The position numbers were made by a program, and so were the translations under genes. Under the pieces are notes generated by a model, which was not told where the DNA came from, did no database searches, and saw only the letters and a list, made by a program, of their open reading frames with translations. Positions 25,819 through 37,400 of a stretch of DNA of 41,051 nucleotides are shown here, one piece after another. The stretch is from Mycobacterium sp. 852002-51971_SCH5477799-a (GTDB lineage Bacteria; Actinomycetota; Actinomycetes; Mycobacteriales; Mycobacteriaceae), in NCBI RefSeq assembly GCF_001667145.1, contig NZ_LZIF01000073.1, forward strand, positions 1 through 41,051, read 5' to 3'. The stretch's first letter is position 1. Each line of letters opens with the position of its first letter.

Positions 25819-26566
25819 CGAGTGATTCTCCAAGTCCTGTAGTCGAGATTGAGTGAAACCGCCCCAAACGATACCTGGAAGCCCGCAGGCACAGGGGTGG
25901 GTTCCAACAAAGTTTCCTGATCACTCGTGGCGCAGCACGGTCATCACAGGCGGGCGAATTGTGGTGCTATGACCCATCAGCGATGGGATCGACGGCCTGA
26001 TTACCGGCGGTTACCTGCAGCGCCGGGGCGGGGTTCGGTCCGGGCTTGAAGGCGGTACGAGCAAACTCCTGGCCGCCGCCGTGACGCGGTTGTCGAGCCG
26101 CACGGCAGGCCCGTGGCTGGCTGGTAAGCGCGATCCCGCAAACGTTGCCGCCGCGCCACCAGATCGTTAGTGGGCCAAACCGCGGTTATTGACGCGTGCG
26201 TAGGGGCTAAGCAGGACTGATCGTCGCCGCACGTATCGGTCGCGCTCGGCGTTAGTGGATTGGCTGTCACCGTCGACGACAACCGATCGGCGGACTTCAT
26301 CGCGGTGTCGCCAACCGTTCCCAGCCTTGACTATGAACACAGCCCAGCTAATATCACGGTTAGGTAACGATCTTATCGACTCTTTAAATTCGCCCGCGGG
26401 GTGCGTAATACCATCGCCCTGCCATCTGAGCCGCTGGCGGCACCGAAGCGCCGACTCGAAAAGGGTCAATCGACGTGGATGGTGAGCTGGTAGTCGGGGG
26501 ATCTGCCGGGTCTTGAGTCAAGCAGTGGGGGCAAGACCAGGTGGGCACTGCCCGTTAGGAGGCGGA
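25819..26566. other. Gene-free interval upstream of the PKS
   Basis: About 750 bp without a supported gene, between the orphan mbtH (minus) and the PKS (plus), so it holds both promoters. The 45 bp next to mbtH resemble the upstream region of mbtH copy 1. A strong ribosome-binding site, AGGAGG, ends 4 nt before the PKS ATG. Nothing else is recognisable. Confidence 0.45.
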
Positions 26567-29500
26567 ATGGTTGCATTCCGGGGCATCGATGATGATGATG
26601 ATGCACGTCGATCGGACTCATTGCGCTGTTTGCCCGGCGAGACCGCCAGGCGTGTCACCCCGGTCGCGATCATTGGTGTGGCATGCCGACTCCCAGGGGG
26701 TATCGACTCACCGGAACGGTTATGGGAAGCGTTGCTGCGCGACGATGACCTGATTACCGAAATCCCGGCCGACCGCTGGGACGCCGAGGAATACTACGAC
26801 CCCGACGCCGGGGCGCCTGGTCGGTCGGTGTCGAAGTGGGGCTCCTTCCTCGACGACGCCGCGGGGTTCGATGCCGAGTTCTTCGGGATCGAGGAGCGCG
26901 AGGCGACGGCGATCGACCCGCAGCATCGCCTGCTGCTGGAAACGTCGTGGGAGGCAGTGGAACACGCGGGTCTCGACCCGGCCGGTTTGGCTGGGTCGCG
27001 GACTGCCGTCTACGTCGGCATGTCGCACGACGACTACCTCTCTGTGACGGCCGATTCCGAATCTCCGGAGGCCACGCACGGATTCCTGGGTAACAGCCGC
27101 AGCATGGCGTCCGGACGAATCGCGTACGCCATGGACCTGCGAGGCCAAGCGATAACAGTCGATACCGCATGTTCGTCTGGGCTCGTCACTGTGCATCTCG
27201 CATGCCGCAGCCTGCACGACAGCGAATGCGATCTAGCGCTGGCGGGCGGCGTTTCGCTGACCCTGGATCCGCGCAGATACGCCGCTGGCTCAGCCGGCGG
27301 CGTGCTGTCAGCGACCGGGCGCTGCCATGCATTCGACGCCGCGGCTGATGGTTTCGCCATCGGCGAAGGCAGCGCGATGATGCTGCTCAAGCGGTTACCG
27401 GATGCGTTGCGCGACGGGGACCGGATCTTGGCCGTGGTGCGCGGCACGTCCCTGAACAACGGCGGCCGAACTGCGGCCATCACCACGCCGTCGCGGCCGG
27501 CACAAGTAGCCGCCTACCGGGCGGCCTTGGCAGCGGCCGGCGTGGAGGCCGGCAGCGTCGGCATGGTGGAGGCGCACGGCAGCGGCGACCCGGTCGGCGA
27601 TCGGATCGAATTTGCCAGCCTGGCAGAGGTTTACGGCACTGCCAGCCCCTGCGCGCTCGGCTCGGCGAAAACCAATTTCGGACACAGCCAATCGATTGCG
27701 GGAACGCTGGGCTTGATCAAGGCCGTCCTGGCCCTACGGCACGGCGTGGTACCCGGAAATCTGCGCTTTTCACGCCTGCCCGATGAGCTCGCGCAAATTG
27801 AGACAAATCTGTTTGTGCCACAGAAGAATGCGCCGTGGCCGACCGATGACCTCCAACCGCGGCGGGCAGCGGTATCGGCCTACGGGTTCTCCGGTACTAA
27901 CGCTCACGCAATCTTGGAGCAGGCTCCGGAGACTTCCGAATCCAACGAAGACGTCGAAGGCGCGGCATCGCTCCTCCAGCCACCGCTACTCCTGACGCTT
28001 TCGTCCACCTCGGGCAACGAATTACGCCGCACCGCAAGTCGATTGGCCGACTGGGTACAATCACATGACGAGGTGACGCTGCCTGATCTGGCTTATACCC
28101 TGGCGCGCCGTCGTGGACACCGGCCCGTGCGCACGACGGTCGTCGCCGACAACCTCGACGATGCGGTGACGGGGTTGCGCGCAGTCGCCGACGGTGAAAC
28201 CTCGTATCGGCCGGCCGCCGGACGCGACGATCGGGGCCCGGTGTGGGTGTTCTCCGGTCACGGGTCCCCATGGCCAGCCATGGGCGCTGACCTGTTGGCC
28301 AACGAGCCGGTGTTTGCTGCCGTCATCGCGGCGGCCGAGCCAGTGATCGCGCACGAGTCGGGATTTTCGCTAACGGAAGCAATTAGGGCGCCGGAGGTGA
28401 TGGCCGGCGTAGACCGGGTGCATCCGACACTGTTCGCTGTGCAGGTCGCGTTGGCGGCGACCTTGAAGTCCTACGGAGCGCGACCTGGCGCGGTGATCGG
28501 GCACTCGCTGGGCGAGATCGCGGCGGCAGTGGTCGCGGGGTCACTGTCGCTGGCAGACGGGGTACGTGTCGTCTGCCGCAGCTCACGGCTGATGGCGCGT
28601 GTCGCCGGCTCCGGTGCGATGGCGCTGGTGGAAATGCCCGCGCAGCAAGTGCTTTCCGAGTTGATGGCCGGTGGGATCAGGGATGTTGTGATCTCCGTGG
28701 TGGCTTCACCAGTGTCGACGATCGTCGGCGGGGCCACTGAGACGGTGCGCGAACTGGTCGAGGCGTGGCGAGCACGGCCGGTGATGGCTCGCGAGATGGT
28801 CACCGACGTCGCATGGCATACCCCGGTGGTCCAACCCATCCTCGATGAACTGTCGGAGGCGCTGGCTGAGGTGTCCCCCGCAACACCGGAAGTGCCCATC
28901 TACTCTGCGAGCCAGTTCGACCCGCGCGAGCTGCCGGTGTGCGATGCCCGCTACTGGGTGGACAACGCGCGGCGCACGGTACGGTTCGCCGCCGCGGTCC
29001 AGGCCGCAATGCAGGATGGCTACCGGGTCTTCGCCGAGCTAGCAGCGGATTCACTGCTCGACCCATATGTCGAACAGAACGCTCGTAGCCTCGGCATCTC
29101 GGTGGCCGCGCTGGCCGGCATGCGGCGGGAGCAAGCGCGGCCGCACGGGCTGCGCGGCCTCCTGGCGAATCTGCACAATGCGGGCGCAGCGATAGATTTC
29201 TCGGCGCTCTATCCGGGCGGGCGACTGCTAGATGCGCCCCTGCCAACGTGGACACACCGCCGGCTGCTGTTGCACCGCGACGATCAGCAATCCAACGCCA
29301 CCTCCGCCGGATGCACCGTTTCGGCACACCCGCTGCTGGGTGCGCACGTGCGCTTGCCGGAAGAACCCGAGCGTCATGTCTGGCAAGGAGAGGTCGGCAC
29401 TGCCACCCAGCCGTGGCTGGAGGATCACCAAATCCAATGTGTTGCTGCGCTTCCGGCGTCGGCCCACTGCGAGATGGCGTTGGCCGCCGCGCACGCGGTG

Positions 29501-32500
29501 CTGGGCGAGGATTCGGAAGTCCGCGATATGCGGTTCGAGCGGGCGCTGCCGCTAGATGAGCAGATCGAGATCGGCGCATCGGCGGCGGCGTCGTTCGCGG
29601 GCGCCGTCGAGTTCACCGTAGAGGCAATCCGGGGCGGCGAGAGAACCCGGCTGAGCAATGCGGTCCTGCACGCCGCTGAGGAACGACAACTCGCCGCGCA
29701 CGACATTGCCGCGCTTCTTGGCGCGCACCCGCACAGCCAGGATGGCGACGAGGTGCGCAAGCGCCTGGACGAGCGGGGCGTGCAGTATGGTCCGGCGTTC
29801 ACCGGACTTGGCGCGGTGCACATCGGCGATGGCGGCGGCAGCGTCCTGGCCGAGGTCGCGCTCCCCCGGCAAATCCGTTCCGACCAACATGGTTACAGCG
29901 CGCACCCGGCCTTGCTGGATGCCTGTTTTCAATCGGTCGCGGCTCATCCGGCCATGCAGGCGGTTGGCGGGAACGTGTTGGTGCTGCCGCACAGTGTCCG
30001 TCGGATACGAGCCCACGCTTCGGCGCGCAACGCCCACTACTGCTACACCCGCGTGTCGAACGCCGACAGTTCCGGGATCGAGGCTGATCTCGAGGTGCTC
30101 GACGAGCACGGGGTAGTCCTGCTCTCCGTAGATGGGTTGCGATTGGAGACCGGTCTCTCCGAAAAAGACAGGAAAGACCGGGTGTTGGCCGAGCGGCTGT
30201 TGACCGTCGAATGGCGGCAGCGAGAGCTGCCCGACGTCGAATACACTCACCCCGGAAGCTGGCTGCTGATCAGCACCACCGCCGTCGCAGACGTTCTCGC
30301 CACCGATTTGCCCGACGCCCTGAAAAGTCACGGCTCCCAGTGCACGACGGTGTCGTGGACACCGCACGCTGACCACACCGTGAACAGCCAACAGCTTCGG
30401 AAACATCTGCTGGGCACCGGGTTTACCGGCGTAGTGGTGCTGATGGGACCGCACAACGGTGACTTCGTTGATCCGTTGATGGGTCGCGAGTGTGTGCAAC
30501 ATCTGGCGCGGATCATCCGCGAATTGCCGGACATTCCGGGCGAGTCCTCTCGCCTGTATGTCGTCACGCGCGCCGCTCAGACGGTGCTCACCGGTGATGA
30601 ACCCAACCTGGAACAGGCTGGACTCAGGGGTCTGATCCGGGTGGTCGGCACCGAACACCTACACTTGCGTGTCACGCATATCGACTTGGACGCCGACGCC
30701 GAAGTCGAACATCTGGCCCGGCAACTCGAAAGCGGATCCGAGGAAGACGAAACCGCCTGGCGTAACGGCGACTGGTATACCGCGCGGTTGTCACCCAGTC
30801 CGCTGCGTCCCGAGGACCGCCGCACGACCGTAATTGACCACGAGCGCGACGGGATGCGTCTGCAGATCCGCACACCCGGCGCTTTGGAATCCATGGAACT
30901 CGTTGCCTGCGAACGGGTTACGCCCGGACCGAACCAGATCGAAGTTGCGGTCATCGCAGCCGGAGTCAATTTCGCTGACGTCCTCTCAGCGTCCGGTCGT
31001 CTCGCCTCCGTCGAATTCGACGGCCACCCAACGCAGCTCGGCACTGACTTCACCGGGCTGGTGACGGCCGTCGGGCCGGGAGTGGCCGACCACAAGGTGG
31101 GCGATCATGTTGGCGGCCTGTGTCATACCGGCTCGTGGAGTTCGTTCCTTACTTGCGATGCGCGCTCGGCGGTCACTCTGCCGGCCGGGCTTTCTGACGA
31201 GCAGGCGGCCGCAGTCACCACCGCGACGGCGACAGCCTGGTACGGACTGCATGATCTCGCCCACATCGACAGCGGCGACAAGGTATTGATTCATTCCGGG
31301 ACCGGTGGCGTCGGGCAGGCAGCGATCGCGATCGCCCGCGCGGCGGGCGCCGAGATCTTCGTGACTGGTGGTAGCCAGCAGCGCCGAGATCTGCTGCATG
31401 ACATCGGGATCGAGCACGTTTATGACTCACGCAGCAGCGAATTCGCCGAGCTGATCCGCCGGGACACCGACGGCTACGGGGTCGACATCGTACTCAACTC
31501 GGTCACCGGCGCCGCCCAGCGCGCGGGGATCGAATTGCTCGCGCACGGTGGCCGATTCATCGAGATCGGCAAACATGGCAGCTACGGCGACATCCGCTTG
31601 GGGCTTACGCCGTTACGGCGCAACCTCGCGTTCTACGCCGTGGACCTGGCGTCTATGTCCGAAAGCCACCCACACCGGCTGCGCACGTTGTTGAACACGG
31701 TGTATCAACTCACCGCCGATGGCGTGCTGCCGATCCCGCAGAGCACGCACTACCCGATAGAGAAGGCTGCCGACGCAATTCGGGCGATGAGCGACGCCGA
31801 ACACACCGGAAAACTCGTGCTGGATGTCCCCCGCACCGGGCGCACCCGTGTGACGGTGCCGCCCGCGGCGGCCCGGGTCTTCCGCGACGACGGCGCCTAC
31901 ATCATCACCGATGGACTCGGCAGCCTGGGTTTGTTCTTGGCCGAGAAGATGGCTGCTCCCGATGCAGGGGAGGGCTGCGGACGCATCGTGTTGTCTTCGC
32001 TGTCGCAGCCCACTCCCGAAGCCCTGAGCAAAGTTGAGCGTATCCGCGCGATCGGCGCGGACGTTGTGGTGGAGTGTGGCGACATCGCCGAGGAAGCCAC
32101 GGCACAACGCTTGGTCATGGCGGCGACGGCCACCGGCCTTACGTTACGCGGGGTGGTCCAAGCGGCGGCGGTGGTAGAGGATGCCGCTCTGACCGATACC
32201 ACCGACGAGCTCATCGAACGTAGCTGGGCGCCAATGGCCTGCGGCGCATGGAATTTGCACCGTGGCACCGCGGGCCAGCCGTTGGATTGGTTCTGCTTGG
32301 TCTCCTCGGCGGCCGCCCTGGTGGGCTTGCCGGGGCAGGGCGCCTGCGCCGCAGCCAACAGCTGGCTGGACGCCTTTACGCTGTGGCGGCGGTCGAAGGG
32401 CTTGCCGGCCAACGCGATCGCGTGGGGTCCGTCGGCTCAGCCCGACGCGGCTACCGCGGACGATGTCGACATCGCCATTGCTGCCACCGATGACGCTTAT

Positions 32501-32914
32501 GCGTTCGAAACGCTGCTGCGGCATGAGCGCGCCTACACCGGCTACGCGGTCATGAGCACCGCAGTGACCGCCTTCGCCCAGCACAGTCCCTTCTTCGAGG
32601 CCTTCCGCCGCACGGGGCAAACCGCCAGGGGCATCAGCAGATTGCGTGCTGAGCTCAAAGGATTGCCCTTCGATGAGTGGCCCACCCGGCTGCTGGGATT
32701 GATATCCGACCAGGTTCGCCTGATCCTGCGCCGAAACGTGGATGTCGACCGGCCGCTCGCCGAGTACGGCCTTGACTCACTGGGCGCGCTGGAGCTACGC
32801 ACCCGCCTCGAGACCGAAACAGGGATACGCATCAATTCCGCCGATCTCGCCGACGTCGGCACCATACGCGGCTTGACCGGAATGCTGTGCGACAAGCTCG
32901 CAGGATCGGGATGA
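26567..32914 (+). CDS. Mas/Pks-type iterative type I polyketide synthase, KS-AT-DH-ER-KR-ACP
   Basis: Polyketide synthase of 2115 residues with one full reducing module, as in mycobacterial Mas, Pks2 and GPL-type Pks, which build methyl-branched or long acyl chains. KS: Cys202 in DTACSSG, His337 in [11 protein letters not shown], His373 in KTNFGH. AT: Ser647 in GHSLGE, but VAWH (748-751) where Mas has VASH. DH: His954 with HxxxC instead of HxxxG, Asp1118 in [16 protein letters not shown] at 1576. [10 protein letters not shown] at 1781 where TGGLGGLG is usual, Met1890 replacing the catalytic Lys, Ser1914 kept, and Cys1927 replacing the catalytic Tyr. ACP: Ser2071 in GLDSLG. ATG 26567 has AGGAGG 4 nt upstream, which overrides the earlier TTG at 26513. 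The KR is predicted dead. Probably cotranscribed with the PapA-like gene 78 bp downstream. Confidence 0.95.
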   Translation: MVAFRGIDDDDDARRSDSLRCLPGETARRVTPVAIIGVACRLPGGIDSPERLWEALLRDDDLITEIPADRWDAEEYYDPDAGAPGRSVSKWGSFLDDAAGFDAEFFGIEEREATAIDPQHRLLLETSWEAVEHAGLDPAGLAGSRTAVYVGMSHDDYLSVTADSESPEATHGFLGNSRSMASGRIAYAMDLRGQAITVDTACSSGLVTVHLACRSLHDSECDLALAGGVSLTLDPRRYAAGSAGGVLSATGRCHAFDAAADGFAIGEGSAMMLLKRLPDALRDGDRILAVVRGTSLNNGGRTAAITTPSRPAQVAAYRAALAAAGVEAGSVGMVEAHGSGDPVGDRIEFASLAEVYGTASPCALGSAKTNFGHSQSIAGTLGLIKAVLALRHGVVPGNLRFSRLPDELAQIETNLFVPQKNAPWPTDDLQPRRAAVSAYGFSGTNAHAILEQAPETSESNEDVEGAASLLQPPLLLTLSSTSGNELRRTASRLADWVQSHDEVTLPDLAYTLARRRGHRPVRTTVVADNLDDAVTGLRAVADGETSYRPAAGRDDRGPVWVFSGHGSPWPAMGADLLANEPVFAAVIAAAEPVIAHESGFSLTEAIRAPEVMAGVDRVHPTLFAVQVALAATLKSYGARPGAVIGHSLGEIAAAVVAGSLSLADGVRVVCRSSRLMARVAGSGAMALVEMPAQQVLSELMAGGIRDVVISVVASPVSTIVGGATETVRELVEAWRARPVMAREMVTDVAWHTPVVQPILDELSEALAEVSPATPEVPIYSASQFDPRELPVCDARYWVDNARRTVRFAAAVQAAMQDGYRVFAELAADSLLDPYVEQNARSLGISVAALAGMRREQARPHGLRGLLANLHNAGAAIDFSALYPGGRLLDAPLPTWTHRRLLLHRDDQQSNATSAGCTVSAHPLLGAHVRLPEEPERHVWQGEVGTATQPWLEDHQIQCVAALPASAHCEMALAAAHAVLGEDSEVRDMRFERALPLDEQIEIGASAAASFAGAVEFTVEAIRGGERTRLSNAVLHAAEERQLAAHDIAALLGAHPHSQDGDEVRKRLDERGVQYGPAFTGLGAVHIGDGGGSVLAEVALPRQIRSDQHGYSAHPALLDACFQSVAAHPAMQAVGGNVLVLPHSVRRIRAHASARNAHYCYTRVSNADSSGIEADLEVLDEHGVVLLSVDGLRLETGLSEKDRKDRVLAERLLTVEWRQRELPDVEYTHPGSWLLISTTAVADVLATDLPDALKSHGSQCTTVSWTPHADHTVNSQQLRKHLLGTGFTGVVVLMGPHNGDFVDPLMGRECVQHLARIIRELPDIPGESSRLYVVTRAAQTVLTGDEPNLEQAGLRGLIRVVGTEHLHLRVTHIDLDADAEVEHLARQLESGSEEDETAWRNGDWYTARLSPSPLRPEDRRTTVIDHERDGMRLQIRTPGALESMELVACERVTPGPNQIEVAVIAAGVNFADVLSASGRLASVEFDGHPTQLGTDFTGLVTAVGPGVADHKVGDHVGGLCHTGSWSSFLTCDARSAVTLPAGLSDEQAAAVTTATATAWYGLHDLAHIDSGDKVLIHSGTGGVGQAAIAIARAAGAEIFVTGGSQQRRDLLHDIGIEHVYDSRSSEFAELIRRDTDGYGVDIVLNSVTGAAQRAGIELLAHGGRFIEIGKHGSYGDIRLGLTPLRRNLAFYAVDLASMSESHPHRLRTLLNTVYQLTADGVLPIPQSTHYPIEKAADAIRAMSDAEHTGKLVLDVPRTGRTRVTVPPAAARVFRDDGAYIITDGLGSLGLFLAEKMAAPDAGEGCGRIVLSSLSQPTPEALSKVERIRAIGADVVVECGDIAEEATAQRLVMAATATGLTLRGVVQAAAVVEDAALTDTTDELIERSWAPMACGAWNLHRGTAGQPLDWFCLVSSAAALVGLPGQGACAAANSWLDAFTLWRRSKGLPANAIAWGPSAQPDAATADDVDIAIAATDDAYAFETLLRHERAYTGYAVMSTAVTAFAQHSPFFEAFRRTGQTARGISRLRAELKGLPFDEWPTRLLGLISDQVRLILRRNVDVDRPLAEYGLDSLGALELRTRLETETGIRINSADLADVGTIRGLTGMLCDKLAGSG

Positions 32915-32940
32915 GCAACCATCGGATGCCAACGGTTGCT
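32914..32940 (+). terminator. Hairpin between PKS and PapA-like copy 2
   Basis: AGCAACC ... GGTTGCT is a perfect 7-bp stem with a 13-nt loop, beginning at the last base of the PKS stop. No T-tract follows. It could attenuate transcription into the downstream gene or protect the mRNA end; it may also be chance. Confidence 0.3.
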
Positions 32941-32992
32941 AATTACGGTGCGCTCGCGCGACGTTGACATGCATGTAAAGGAAGGTTGATCA

Positions 32993-34411
32993 GTGCCACT
33001 GCGGATACTTCCTGCCCGAGCCTCCGTCGGCACCCGCGCACTCAACGGTAATGCGTGCCTGGACAATCGCCTCGGTTACGTGGACCAAGCCCTGTTCATG
33101 GGGCAGCGTGTCACCGGGCCGAAGCAAATCATGCAGGTCGTGTGGGTTTATGAGCATCCTCTTGATTTCGACGGAGTGAGCCGTTTTCACCACAATCTCG
33201 GTCGTGGGTTGTTGGGAAGGCGCATCGAGCGTTCGCCGCTGCCGTTTGCCCGGTATCGGTGGGTCTTGGACCGCGGCCCCAAAGACATCGATATTGCGCA
33301 GCGTCCCCGCCCGCGCGCCGAGGTCGGCGACTGGGCAGATGAACGCTCACAAATCCCCGTCGACCCGGAGTCTGGCCCCGGTTGGCATCTGGGCGTGCTT
33401 CCACTGACCGACGGCTCCACCGCGGTAAGCCTGGTGATTTCGCACTACCTTCTCGACGGCCTTGGACTGGTCGTGTCGGGTATCGAGGCCCTTTCGGGCA
33501 TCACGCACGATTTCAATTACCCACCGCCACGTTCGCGCACTCGACTGCGCGCGCTGGTTGAGGATGCTCGCCAAACGGCGCAGCAGGCACCTGAGGTTGG
33601 ACGGGCGCTTGTGGCGGCGGCAAAACAGGCCCGTAATCAGCGGCAGAACACCAGCCAATCACAGAAATCGCGGCCGCCGACCCTCCGCGACACCAACAAC
33701 ATTGCAGACTCCGTTGTCGTCGTGCCGACCGTCACCGTCCTGGTCGATCTGGCCGACTGGGATAGCTGCGCGGAGGCGCTCGGCGGAACCAGTAAGACGC
33801 TGCTTGTTGGGTTCGTGGCGAAGTTCGCGGAGCACGTAGGCCGCCGGCGCGCCGGTGACGATACCGTCACCGTGCAACTGCCCATCAGTACCCGGGCCGA
33901 GGGTGACATGCGTGCGAACGCGGTGTCGTTCGCACGTGTCAGCGTTGATCCGACGGGGGTGACGACAGATCTGCATGACGTGCGTGCCGCGATCAAGCAG
34001 GCGCTGGTGACCCTTCGCGAAACATCCACCGAGGAGTCCTCGCAAGTCGCTTCGCTGATCCCCTTCATTCCGAAACGTGTCTTGAAACGGCTGAGTGCAC
34101 TGGACTACGCGATGCTCAGCGAAGCCCTCCCTGTGTTGTGCTCCAATCTCGGTGATCTGGGGTCCGTGGTGTGCCGCCTCGATGGCAGCGACGCCGAGTT
34201 CGTCACCGGGCGACTGGCTTTCCAACACCTGACGCAACGATGGCTCGAGTGCACCGGCGGCCTGATGACTGTGCAGTCGTGGCGCCTGCACAACAGGATC
34301 GTCATCAGCATCGGCGCTTACCAGCCGGGCGCCGAGAACACGAAACCCGCCATGCGCGAGTTGGCTGCGCGCACGATGGGCGAGTTCAACCTGATAGGCG
34401 AAATCACCTAA
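32993..34411 (+). CDS. PapA-like condensation-fold acyltransferase, copy 2
   Basis: Paralogue of 23937-25364, 472 residues from GTG 32993, with GGAAGG 7 nt upstream and the same TGATCAGTGCC context. Active-site HYLLDG starts at His151; VTVQLPISTRAEGDMRANAV and CSNLGDLG are conserved. It follows the PKS by 78 bp in the same direction, so the PKS product is its most likely acyl donor, as in the mas/papA5 and pks2/papA1 pairings known from M. tuberculosis. The acceptor is not evident. It converges with the right-hand NRPS, with 30 bp between stops. Two different PapA-like proteins around one PKS suggest two acylation steps or two acceptor positions. Confidence 0.9.
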   Translation: MPLRILPARASVGTRALNGNACLDNRLGYVDQALFMGQRVTGPKQIMQVVWVYEHPLDFDGVSRFHHNLGRGLLGRRIERSPLPFARYRWVLDRGPKDIDIAQRPRPRAEVGDWADERSQIPVDPESGPGWHLGVLPLTDGSTAVSLVISHYLLDGLGLVVSGIEALSGITHDFNYPPPRSRTRLRALVEDARQTAQQAPEVGRALVAAAKQARNQRQNTSQSQKSRPPTLRDTNNIADSVVVVPTVTVLVDLADWDSCAEALGGTSKTLLVGFVAKFAEHVGRRRAGDDTVTVQLPISTRAEGDMRANAVSFARVSVDPTGVTTDLHDVRAAIKQALVTLRETSTEESSQVASLIPFIPKRVLKRLSALDYAMLSEALPVLCSNLGDLGSVVCRLDGSDAEFVTGRLAFQHLTQRWLECTGGLMTVQSWRLHNRIVISIGAYQPGAENTKPAMRELAARTMGEFNLIGEIT

Positions 34412-34441
34412 CGAATAAAGCGGTCGGCGGTTCGAGCCGGA

Positions 34442-37400
34442 TTACGAATCCAGCGCCTGTTTGAGCTGTTCCGCGTACAAGGTGAGCGACTCGCTGGCCA
34501 TCATGTCGTCATGGCCGCAGTCGACCAGATACACCGTGATGGCGCCGGCCACGTAAGGGTTCCAGTTCTGCGGGTCTGACGACTCGTTGCCAACGTCTCG
34601 CCGGGCGGAAAAGATGATCGCGTCGCCATCGAACACATCGGGCACATGTTGTCTCAGGTGCGATCCGTTCGAATTGTAATTTTCGACGACGAACTCGAAG
34701 ATCTGTCTGGGCGGGAGAATCAACTCCACTGTCTTTCCCTGCTGGCGGATCAGTTCCTCCGCCAGCTCGTAAGTGAGCTGCTCCCCTTGTTCGGGAACAT
34801 CGATACGGTTGGATCGCAACGTGAGGTCCAGGATGCGACTCTCGCCCTGAATCTCCTCGGCGGGCCCACCGGTGTTCGTGGGACCGCTATCGCCGAGCAC
34901 CGGGTCCAGCATTACCAGCCGCTGGACTTCACAGCCGCGCCGGCGAAGTTCGACGGCCAGTTCATGAGCCACAGGTCCGCCAAAAGACCAGCCAAGCAAT
35001 TTGTAAGGTCCCACGGGGTAAACGGCCTGCAGTCGATCTGCATAATCCTTTGCCATGTCACGAACCGATTGGCGGCCGACTTCGCCGTTGTCCGGGATCT
35101 GGTTGATTCCGATGATCGGGCAATCGAGGTAGTCGCCCAGCACGCGATACGCGTAACTAAGGCCGAGACCTTCATGAACGCAGCACAGTGGGATGCCCGT
35201 GCCCTTCTTCAGGACCTCTATCGGGAGCAGTTCCGCCGCGCTGCCATCACCGCTCAGTTGCTTACTCAGGCTTCGAACCGACGGAGCGTCCAATATGGTC
35301 CGCACCGCGAGGTGGGCATCCAAAGTCTTGTTGATTGTGGCGATCACGCGCATCGCTAACAATGAATCGCCACCCAGGTCGAAGAACGAGTCCTCGACGC
35401 CCACGCGGTCCAGCCCGAGGATTTGGGCGAAGATGCCGGCCAGGGTCTCTTCGACGGAATTCGCCGGGGGCCGATAACGTTCGGCGACAACGTATTCGGG
35501 TGTCGGCAAGGCTCGCCTGTCAAGTTTTCCGTTGGGCGTCAGCGGCAGCGCTCTCACCGGTACCACTGCTGCGGGCACCATGTAGGCCGGCAGCCGCTCG
35601 GCCAGCTTGGCTCGAGTGGTTACCGGGTCGGCGGTGCCGGTGACGTAACCGACTAGACGCTTGTCACCGGGGCGGTCCTCGCGAGCGATTACCACCGCCT
35701 GGCCCACCCCGTCGATTTCGGCCAATGCCGCTTGGACATCACCCAATTCGATGCGATAGCCGCGGATCTTGACCTGCTCATCGGCGCGACCGAAGTACCG
35801 CAACTGGCCGTCGGAACCCCAGCACACCAGGTCCCCGGTGCGATACATGCGCCCTCCGGGAGTCCCCGGACCGGCGAACGGACACGCCACGAACCGCGAG
35901 GCGCTCAACCCCGCCCGGTTCAGGTACCCATATGAGACCCCGGCACCGGCCACGTACAGCTCCCCTATCACTCCGGCCGGAACGGGACGTAGCCAGGCGT
36001 CCAGAACAAACAACGCCGCTTGTAGCACCGGCGCACCGATCGGCACCGCGCCGATCCCCGGCGTCAGCGGGGCACTCATCGTTATGCCCATCGACGTCTC
36101 GGTCGGACCGTAGGCATTCACCATCAGCCGCCCCGGCGCCCACCGCTCCACCACCTCGGCCGGGCAGGCTTCGCCGGCCACCATCACGGCCAGCGACTCC
36201 AAACCCTCGGGCGAGAGCGCCGCAAGAGCGGAAGGGGTTTCGGTGAACACCTCGACGTGTTCGGCGACGAGCAATGCCTTGAAGTGATCCGGTGAGCTCA
36301 CCACGTACTCGGGCACCACGACCACGCGCCCGCCGTGCAGTAGCGCGAAGAAGATCTCGGACACCGAAACGTCGAAAGCCAGGGATTTGCATTGCGCCCA
36401 TGCGGCCGGTGTCGGAAAGTGTCCATCCACTACCTCGAGTAGCTGGATCGCGTTGTGGTGAGAGACCGCCACGCCCTTGGGCACACCGGTAGTGCCCGAG
36501 GTGTAGATGAGGTAAGCGATGTCGTCCGGGGCCGGCGCCGGCAGGCCCGTAGCTGGACGGGGGGTAATGCGGGTGTCGTGGACATCGATGAGCAGCAAGT
36601 CCGACCCGCCCAGTCGGGCCCGCAGGTCTGCGGTGGTGATTGCCGCGGCCGGCGCGGCATCGGCCACCATGAACTCGATCCGGGCCGTTGGTACCGCGGG
36701 GTCGATCGGCAAATAAGCCGCCCCAGCTTTGAGCACCGCCAGGATCGCCACGATCGCCTCGGCCGAGCGTGGCAGGAGCAGCGCCACCACATCACCGGCA
36801 CCCACACCCTGGTCGGCCAATAGGTGCGCCAATCGGTTCGCCGCCTCGTCGAGTTCGCGGTACGTCATCGACCGGCCCTCGCACGTCAGCGCCAGCGCGT
36901 CCGGGGCCCGCTCTACATGCGCGGCAAACACCTCGGGGATGGACATGGATGCCGGAGCCAGGTGTGTCAATACTGCGCGGTTGCCCCACGCGTCCAGGCG
37001 GGCGTGCTCGTCGGCGTCGAGCAGATCGATCGACGACAGCGGACGGGTGGGGTCTGCGGTCATGGCCTCCAGCACCTTCTGGAATCGCGCGAACAACGCA
37101 TCGATGCTGGCCAGTTCGAACACCTCGGCGTCGTACTCGACCCGAAGCCCGATTTGGGAACCCGGTATGGCAGCGACCGCCAGCGGATAGTGGGTGGATT
37201 CGCTGGTGTTGACTTCGGTGATGGTCAGGTCGTAGTCGCCGGTCAACGCCTCGGTGTCGACGGGATAGTTCTCGTAGATGAACATGGAGTCGAACAGCTG
37301 ATCGTGGTCGGTGAGGCGGTGGATCTCGGACAACGCCAGATGCTGGTGCTCCAGCGTGCAGTTGTGGGAGTCCTGCAGCTGATCGAGCAGGTCGGCGGCG

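Noticed and set aside
34412..34441. Terminator between the convergent PapA-like gene and NRPS
   Set aside because: Only a short imperfect palindrome (CGGTTCGAGCCG) without a T-run on either side; not enough to support a call.
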